In this document: positions 58,384-64,000 of the stretch, piece after piece | How the letters are laid out: the number at the start of each line of letters is the position of its first letter | Position numbering within the stretch: the first letter of the stretch is position 1 | Assembly: GCA_012522795.1 (NCBI GenBank) | Contig: JAAYJT010000007.1 | Span: forward strand, 1-64,000 | Source: Bacteroidales bacterium | GTDB lineage: Bacteria; Bacteroidota; Bacteroidia; Bacteroidales; JAAYJT01 | Direction: 5' to 3' | DNA: 64,000 nucleotides | Program-made: the position numbers and the translations under genes | Notes under the pieces: model-generated | The model's database searches: none | Told to the model about the DNA's origin: nothing | Seen by the model: the letters and a program-made list of their open reading frames with translations, nothing else

Positions 58384-60380
58384 TGTTCAATCTTTTTTTG
58401 ATGGGCGCGATGTGTTTCTATCAATGAGTTAAGCATACGTTCGGTATTTGAAGCCCCTTCGCCAAGCAGGAAGCCTATTTCCTGAACCATTTGTAAATTC
58501 TGATCTATTACTTCGGTAAGTCGTTTTACGAGCTCTTCTTTCTGAACCTCAGGTAGATACATATCGCGAATTACAGCACCGACAACTTTATTCTTCACAA
58601 TTGAATAAATTGAGATGTTAAGCATTTTATCTTCAAAATGCAGGTCTTTACCCAGAACATCGGTATTGGTGGTAAGTACATATTTAAAAAGGTTATAGAA
58701 ACTAAAAGGTAACAATGTTTTCAGGTCAGCATTTTTTAAACCCGGTATCACTTCATTTATCATGGCAGCATCTTCGCCGAGCATATCCACAAAGCTGGTG
58801 TTTGATTCAACCACTCTCAGATTTTCATTTACTATTACAATTCCTGCCGGCAGTTTTTGAATCAATACCCCGAGTGTTTGCAAGGCATGTTCAGCCTGTG
58901 TGAGCTTTTGCGTCATTTTAATTTCGCGGTTACCAACAGTGTTACACATTGTGCTCAACGATTCGGCAAGATTTCTCATTTCTGTAGCTTCGGTTTCTGA
59001 AGCAACAATATCAGGTAGTTTCCCTGAAGAGTGATAATCGCCTTTTGTGATACGTTCAGTTACATCAATGATCTTCTGAATTGTTCCCCCGTATCTTTCA
59101 GTAGGGTTCTTCAGTATTTTAATGTAGTTCTCTTTAGTTTTTAATGAATATGGTATACATAAATCGGTTTTTGCCAAACCCTGGCTCACAGCAATTGCAA
59201 AATCCCTGCATGTGTTAAACCCGCACAGATTACAGCTTGTGTCATCTTCAACGTTCTCTTTTCCTATGATCTTCAGTACTTCGTTTATCTTATCTTCACC
59301 GGGTACAGGCAAACGCTGATCGTCAGTAATGAAACTACATGAAAGATCAAGCTTGCTGAAGCGCTCAAGATACTCATTCCAGGTTTTTTCATCAACAGCG
59401 GTTATGCGCCTCGATGCATAATCCTTAACCAGAGCATGACGCCTGTAATAATCACTGCTAAAGGTCATACCCGGACCCATCATACAACCTTTGTTATAGA
59501 ATATATTGAAATTTGATTTAACTGTTTCCGGATATCTTGCAAACTCATTTACTGACTGCATGAACTCGTGCTTACCTGAAGCTGTTTGTGTATTACCCGT
59601 TAAAATATTCTCATTTATCTCGGCAATCTGAACAAAACCGTTATCAATGGGATAAAGTGAGCCATAACGACCGTTTGGCGGGTCGAAAAAAGAAAATTCA
59701 AGAGATGCCTCGCTGATATCCATACCTTTGAACAGGGTTCTTAATTCAGTAAAAGTAATGACTTCATCCACTTTTGATTGCCCCTCCGAACGCGAAGCTT
59801 CAATTTTTGCCGAAATACAGGGAACAATGCCGACAACTTTTATATCCTGACCATAAATTTCGCGCATGATAGCTGCCATAGCCAGCATTGGCGAAAGCAT
59901 GGGTGCTAGATTGCCGGTAAGTTGTGGTTCAAATTTTTCAACAAACAAAACCAGACTCGGACAGTTGGAAGTGAGATAATATTTGCCTTTAAATTCTTTT
60001 AACAGCTTTCCGTATTTTTGAGCAATGACTTCCACAGCGAAAGCTGTTTCAGCAACCCATGCAAAATCGAGCAGGCGGAGTAAGCCTGCCAGTTTTCGAT
60101 AATCAGTAATATCAGGAAATTCAGCAGCAATACTCGGATCCAAAATAGCAGCTACCTTTTGCCCTGATGCAAGCATTTCCTGTACTGCCGGAATGGAATC
60201 ATGGTAGGTAATAGCTCCGTAATCGCATGAACGCAGGCAACTTCCACAACCTATGCACCTTTCGTGCAATATTTCAGGGTACTCCTGATCCCAGCCCAGT
60301 TTTATTGCCCTGACCGGACAATCCCGTACACATTGCATGCATTGTGCACATTTTTCCTGGTTCAGATGAATTAGTTCCAT
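58380..60380 (-). CDS. Sensory [FeFe]-hydrogenase-like protein with PAS domain (HydS/group C type)
   Basis: From ATG 60380 the product is 666 residues. It has two [4Fe-4S] ferredoxin motifs (CAQCMQCVRDCP, CIGCGSCLRSCD; 11-53), an H-cluster domain (about 65-360), a four-Fe-S motif (CNLCGFNTCRDFA) near 400 and a PAS domain (about 530-640) but no kinase. H-cluster loops are altered: L1 reads TSNCPS (proton-relay Cys to Asn), L2 GIVPCISAKIEA keeps its Cys, and L3 NKGCMMGPG has one Cys where catalytic enzymes have two. This fits a sensor rather than a turnover enzyme. The phosphatase gene follows with a four-base overlap. Confidence 0.85.
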   Translation of the reverse strand: MELIHLNQEKCAQCMQCVRDCPVRAIKLGWDQEYPEILHERCIGCGSCLRSCDYGAITYHDSIPAVQEMLASGQKVAAILDPSIAAEFPDITDYRKLAGLLRLLDFAWVAETAFAVEVIAQKYGKLLKEFKGKYYLTSNCPSLVLFVEKFEPQLTGNLAPMLSPMLAMAAIMREIYGQDIKVVGIVPCISAKIEASRSEGQSKVDEVITFTELRTLFKGMDISEASLEFSFFDPPNGRYGSLYPIDNGFVQIAEINENILTGNTQTASGKHEFMQSVNEFARYPETVKSNFNIFYNKGCMMGPGMTFSSDYYRRHALVKDYASRRITAVDEKTWNEYLERFSKLDLSCSFITDDQRLPVPGEDKINEVLKIIGKENVEDDTSCNLCGFNTCRDFAIAVSQGLAKTDLCIPYSLKTKENYIKILKNPTERYGGTIQKIIDVTERITKGDYHSSGKLPDIVASETEATEMRNLAESLSTMCNTVGNREIKMTQKLTQAEHALQTLGVLIQKLPAGIVIVNENLRVVESNTSFVDMLGEDAAMINEVIPGLKNADLKTLLPFSFYNLFKYVLTTNTDVLGKDLHFEDKMLNISIYSIVKNKVVGAVIRDMYLPEVQKEELVKRLTEVIDQNLQMVQEIGFLLGEGASNTERMLNSLIETHRAHQKKIEQ

Positions 60381-60502
60381 ATAGTTAAATAGTTCGCAAA
60401 TGAAATATGGTAACAAAAATAATATAAACCCTGACAAGAATTGCATTTTTGTAAAAAACTCTGTGAATACTTATGCTTTATTCCGGCAATTTTGCATTCT
60501 GC

Positions 60503-60533
60503 TTTGCCAGATTCGAAAAATAATTTACTTTTG
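60503..60533 (+). promoter_or_regulatory. Promoter of the cobalamin-uptake operon
   Basis: TTTG at 60503-60506, a 19-base spacer and TACTTTTG at 60526-60533 are a near-ideal Bacteroidota promoter. Transcription would start just before the cobalamin riboswitch. Confidence 0.8.
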
Positions 60534-60542
60534 CCGTCAAAT

Positions 60543-60745
60543 CGGTGCCCATAGTTTCTTTACCGGAAACCAGGCTTAATAGGGAATCCTGTGAGAATCA
60601 GGAACAGTACCCGCTGCTGTTAGCTCTTTATTTCTTTTTGAACTCCATTTTGAGCCACTGTTTTTTTGAAAATGGGAAGGCTTTCAAAAAGAGAGCAAGT
60701 CAGAAGACCTGCCGGTTTCATACATGATTTCAGTGCTTTCGGGAT
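60543..60745 (+). promoter_or_regulatory. Cobalamin (AdoCbl) riboswitch
   Basis: Conserved segments appear in order: CGGTGCCC, the core TTAATAGGGAATCCTGTGAG (60577-60596), GGAACAGTACCCGCTGCTGT, a peripheral arm, GGAAGGC, then GAGAGCAAGTCAGAAGACC and CTGCCGG. These make the B12-binding core and the L5-L13 kissing elements. The element precedes the BtuB-like gene by about 110 bases, so receptor synthesis should fall when cobalamin is plentiful. Confidence 0.97.
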
Positions 60746-60858
60746 AAAAGCCGGGAATATTTTGCTGTTGTTCCAGAAACTCAATTTATTCTATCTCTTT
60801 TCTGCCGGAATCATTTGAATGGCGTATGAATGGTTTTTTTTGGTATGAATTGCATAGA

Positions 60859-62778
60859 ATGAAGATAAAACTGCTGATATTATTCCTGATTGTATGGTCT
60901 CATGCGTTTTCTCAAACCATAGAGTCAGATACAGTTATGGAGCTTAATGAGGTAGTGATAAGTGCAAAACGGATCCAGCAATACAGCGCCGGATTAAAAG
61001 TTCAGTCGCTGAATCTTGGTGATTTAAGGAAAATGCCAGGATTAAAACTTTCAGATGTTTTGTCAGCACATAGTGGTCATTTTGTTAAGACCTATGGTGC
61101 CGGAGGCTTGGCAACTCTTGGTATTCGTGGTACTGCACCTCAGCATACAGCAGTCTTCTGGAATGGTTTTAATATTAATCCTCCCAATATTGCTATGGCT
61201 GATATTTCGATGCTGCCGCTTTTTTTATTCAACAATATTGAACTTGTTAGCGGAGGCAGCAGTACTATTACCGGAAGCGGGGCGATAGGAGGGAGCATAC
61301 TTTTAAATAGTCAGAATGGTATAAATAAGAATCAATTGAGTCTGGCAACCCAATTCGGGCAATATGGCGATAAGTTAACGGCATTGAAAGCGGCTTTTTC
61401 GAAGAGCAGATTTGGCTTCTCAACTGCGGTTTGGTTTAATTCATCAGAAAATAATTTCAAATATGAGAATATTGCCAAATATGGTAAACCTGTTGAACGA
61501 CTGACAAATGCTGATGCAATACAGTTTGGGCTTTTACAGGAAGCATTTTTAAAAATAAGTGATAAACATAATTTGAAAGCCGGTTTCTGGATGCAGGAGC
61601 GTGAAGCAGGAATACCGCCATCAATGACAATGGCAAAAAGTATTGCCCGTCAACTTGACAGAATGCTGAGAGGATATCTGCAATGGAATATAGAACATGA
61701 AAAAACCAAATATTTGTTCAAGTCGGGCTATCATTATGATTTTTTGAACTATATAGACTCACTTATTGACCTGAGATCGGAAATACATGTGGGGATATGG
61801 AATAATGAAGCAAATGTGAATACTGTAATAGCAGGAAATATACACTTAACTGCCGGAGCTGTTTATCAGCTTCATCATGCAAGAACTGAGAATTACACAG
61901 AAAATAAAGACCCGCAACATTTTTCGGTATTTATGCTTGCTACCCGTACAATCCCTGAACTACACTGGACATTTAGCTTAGGTGCAAGAAAAGAATATGC
62001 CAGCGATCATAGCGGGATCCCACCGGCATTATCACTTGGATGGAAAGGAAAAATAGCCGGCATGATTGATGGGCGGATGAATATTTCAAGTAATTATAGA
62101 ATTCCAACCCTGAATGACAGATTTTGGGTAACAGGAGGAAATCCGGATCTGAAAGCAGAAACAAGTATAAACTTTGAGTCGGGAGCTGACTTTACCTTTC
62201 GGAAAAAGAATACAACGGGTTCGTATTCTATAACTATTTATGCTAACAAGATCAAAAACTGGATTACATGGCTGCCTGCTGATAATTTTTACTGGAAACC
62301 GGAAAACATAGGCTCGGTGATCATAATTGGATTTGAGAACAGCCTTAAGCTTGAACATCACACTCCTTTATTATTATACCGTTTTGAATTGTCGTGGAAT
62401 GCAGGCAAATCTTTGTACGAAGCAAGTTCATTTAAGGATATTAAACACAAACCGCAGTTGATCTACACTCCGGTTCACAATGCCGTGTTTTCTGCCAGTA
62501 TTACGTATCGTAGTTGGGAATTGCAGATGATAAACAAGATCACGGGTTCGCGTTTTACTGACCGCACAAATACAAATAAACTTCCGGCGTATTATACTGG
62601 TAATTTCAATCTGGCAAAACGCTTTAAGATGAAAAGATCTGCGCTTATTGTAAATGCTACAGTAAATAATTTTACAAATCACGCTTATCAGGTCATCGAA
62701 TATCGTCCAATGCCCGGACGTACATTTCATTTATCCTTAATCTTCGATTTGTTATTTGATAAAGTATCTAAATATTAA
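60859..62778 (+). CDS. btuB: TonB-dependent cobalamin receptor, BtuB-like
   Basis: Outer-membrane importer of about 639 residues from ATG 60859, with signal peptide (MKIKLLILFLIVWSHAFSQ), a TonB-box-like stretch ELNEVVISAKRI, plug domain (LKLSDVLSAHSGHFVKTYG, LATLGIRGTAPQHTAVFWNG) and barrel with a terminal aromatic strand. The cobalamin riboswitch upstream and the BtuG-like gene 16 bases downstream support a B12 substrate. An upstream ATG at 60826 would spoil the signal peptide. Confidence 0.93.
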   Translation: MKIKLLILFLIVWSHAFSQTIESDTVMELNEVVISAKRIQQYSAGLKVQSLNLGDLRKMPGLKLSDVLSAHSGHFVKTYGAGGLATLGIRGTAPQHTAVFWNGFNINPPNIAMADISMLPLFLFNNIELVSGGSSTITGSGAIGGSILLNSQNGINKNQLSLATQFGQYGDKLTALKAAFSKSRFGFSTAVWFNSSENNFKYENIAKYGKPVERLTNADAIQFGLLQEAFLKISDKHNLKAGFWMQEREAGIPPSMTMAKSIARQLDRMLRGYLQWNIEHEKTKYLFKSGYHYDFLNYIDSLIDLRSEIHVGIWNNEANVNTVIAGNIHLTAGAVYQLHHARTENYTENKDPQHFSVFMLATRTIPELHWTFSLGARKEYASDHSGIPPALSLGWKGKIAGMIDGRMNISSNYRIPTLNDRFWVTGGNPDLKAETSINFESGADFTFRKKNTTGSYSITIYANKIKNWITWLPADNFYWKPENIGSVIIIGFENSLKLEHHTPLLLYRFELSWNAGKSLYEASSFKDIKHKPQLIYTPVHNAVFSASITYRSWELQMINKITGSRFTDRTNTNKLPAYYTGNFNLAKRFKMKRSALIVNATVNNFTNHAYQVIEYRPMPGRTFHLSLIFDLLFDKVSKY

Positions 62779-62794
62779 TTTTTAACTATTAAAA

Positions 62795-63841
62795 ATGAAG
62801 AAGAAACTATTGATCATCAGTGCATTATTGGTTTTTGCATTTGCAGCCTGCGAAAAAGAAGACAACCCATTACCGGGTAAATATTCACAAGGAGTTTTTA
62901 TCAGTAATGAAGGTCCTTTTATGGACGGGTCAGGTACTATCAGTTTTTATGACCCGAAAACCAAAACCATACAGAATGATATCTTTGAACTGGTGAACAA
63001 CAGACCTTTGGGTAATATTGTGCAAAGTGTTGAGGTGTTTAAAGACAAAGCCTATGTAGTTGTAAACAATGCTTCAAAAATTGAAGTTGTAAATGCGGGA
63101 ACATTTGAATCTGCCGGTGTCATTGAGGGTTTGAGCCAGCCACGTTATTTTCTGGGAATTAATGAAGAAAAAGCCTACGTAAGCGATTGGGCAGGGCATG
63201 TAGCCATTATCAATCTCAATAAATATGAAAAAAGAGGAACAGTTTCCACCAGCCATGGTCCTGACCGTATGATCTTATCAGGTTCTAATGTATGGGTCCT
63301 GAATTCGGCAGGTATGTCGTCCGATTCAACAATTATGATAATTGATACAAACACTGATAAAGTGATTCACACTATGGTGGTCGGTGGTAATCCTTCTGAT
63401 CTGGTTCAGGATAAAGAAGGAAATATATGGGTTATTTGCGGTGGTGTTTTTGACTGGATGAACCCTGAAAATAATACTGATGGCTCATTAGTGAAGATAA
63501 ATCCTAATGATTTTAGCATTATTGGAAGAACAATGATGGAAGGTACTGATTTCGCTCCTAAAATAGCTGTTAACAAAGAGAAAAACAGGATATTGTTCAC
63601 CTACAACGGAAAGATATATTCATTAAATACCGGCGCTTCATCTTTGAATGCATTTGAACTTGTAATGGAAAAAACATGTTCTGCCCTTGAAATTGATCCT
63701 GACAATGATGAAATTTATTTTTCTGACCCTCTTGATTTTGCTCAGCCCGGTGTTGTTTACCGTTACGATGCCAGTGGAAGCACTATGATAGATTCAGTCA
63801 GAGCCGGTATAATTCCCGGTAATCTGAGATTTGTAAGATAG
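62795..63841 (+). CDS. btuG: BtuG-like surface lipoprotein beta-propeller (DUF5074/YncE-like)
   Basis: A 348-residue lipoprotein (signal ending FAFAAC) with seven-bladed propeller repeats: GVFISNEGPFMDGSGTISFY, then NIVQSVEVFKDKAYVVVNN, FLGINEEKAYVSDWAGHVAI, GSNVWVLNSAG and a late GIIPGNLRFVR. BtuG of gut Bacteroides captures B12 on the cell surface with very high affinity and hands it to BtuB. Gene order (riboswitch-btuB-btuG) supports the same job here. Further B12 genes may lie past the window edge. Confidence 0.88.
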   Translation: MKKKLLIISALLVFAFAACEKEDNPLPGKYSQGVFISNEGPFMDGSGTISFYDPKTKTIQNDIFELVNNRPLGNIVQSVEVFKDKAYVVVNNASKIEVVNAGTFESAGVIEGLSQPRYFLGINEEKAYVSDWAGHVAIINLNKYEKRGTVSTSHGPDRMILSGSNVWVLNSAGMSSDSTIMIIDTNTDKVIHTMVVGGNPSDLVQDKEGNIWVICGGVFDWMNPENNTDGSLVKINPNDFSIIGRTMMEGTDFAPKIAVNKEKNRILFTYNGKIYSLNTGASSLNAFELVMEKTCSALEIDPDNDEIYFSDPLDFAQPGVVYRYDASGSTMIDSVRAGIIPGNLRFVR

Positions 63842-64000
63842 CTTTTGCAGTGTGGTTCAGTAATTTAGTGGTTCAGCACTACAGTTAGTTGTGCTGAAGC
63901 GGGGCGATTTTGCATTGAGGTATGATTCGTATCATCCTGATTTCACATTGATAACGGGTAATAGTGTGATAAACAGTTGTCTGACAATTCATACTCATCT

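Noticed and set aside
60545-60727. 60-codon frame inside the cobalamin riboswitch
   Set aside because: The conserved RNA elements explain this sequence.
63860-64000. Open frame at the window end (about 45 codons, including LRYDSYHPDFTLITG)
   Set aside because: It is cut by the window edge, has no clear start or recognised motif, and could be chance.

Overview
The window reads as a chromosomal segment of a Bacteroidota bacterium, probably a Bacteroidales or Marinilabiliales-type facultative anaerobe. The basis is low GC, no strong Shine-Dalgarno sites, many Bacteroidota promoters (TTG/TTTG, about 19-20 nt, then TAnnTTTG), TonB receptors with CarboxypepD-regulatory N-termini, a PorE-like OmpA protein, DUF4492/CydAB and a clade II nitrous oxide reductase cluster. 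Species-level assignment is not possible from sequence reading alone.

Layout. 1-600: tRNA-Pro (cut by the window edge), tRNA-Ser, a broken tRNA-Ser piece and tRNA-Gly. 755-5466: an N-acetylglucosamine-kinase-like enzyme, MsrB, a phosphohexomutase, a CAP-SPOR protein and a heavy-metal-binding lipoprotein. 5578-8686: a cytochrome bd operon with a small membrane protein at each end. 8925-10396: RsmE and a DUF4159 protein. 10478-16945 (minus): nos operon, cytochrome c - NosZ - membrane/NosL fusion - NosD - NosF - NosY. 17289-21104: HtpG, then LemA with two TPM-domain proteins.

21101-28869 is the most unusual region. Unrelated minus-strand genes (two orphan secreted/lipoproteins, a membrane-protein pair, a MjaI-like restriction-modification set, a DUF4943 lipoprotein and a SAM methyltransferase) each sit between their own private pair of inverted repeats. 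They are separated by attC-like imperfect palindromes and by duplicated spacers. This is the architecture of integron gene cassettes without a visible integrase (a CALIN-like array). The restriction endonuclease gene has an in-frame stop, and its methyltransferase is fused to a degenerate staphylococcal-nuclease-like domain. An IS1380-family transposase fragment lies in one junction.

28875-38704: a nitroreductase-like protein, a metallophosphoesterase, an NTF2-like protein, a YhdH-type reductase, SmpB, a TPP-riboswitch-controlled TonB receptor (probable thiamine uptake) and DUF434/MEMO/AmrS genes. 38721-44378: uracil-DNA glycosylase, a membrane-anchored MutS-like ATPase paired with a lipoprotein ending in a twin CX3CX3C module, an outer-membrane protein and a broken RlmD-like methyltransferase. 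44504-51940: CysH, Mpl, a lipoprotein, an operon of a thiamine-binding protein, PnuC and a NadR-type kinase, a carbonic anhydrase remnant and PbpC. 51968-60380: tRNA-His, PurM, a PorE-like OmpA protein with a dead retropepsin-like tail, TatA, a low-molecular-weight phosphatase, and a SpoIIE phosphatase coupled to a sensory [FeFe]-hydrogenase. 60503-63841: promoter, cobalamin riboswitch, BtuB-like receptor and BtuG-like surface propeller.

Together the genes suggest a cell that respires at low oxygen (bd oxidase) or on N2O, senses H2, and scavenges thiamine, cobalamin and pyridine nucleosides through regulated outer-membrane receptors and inner-membrane carriers.
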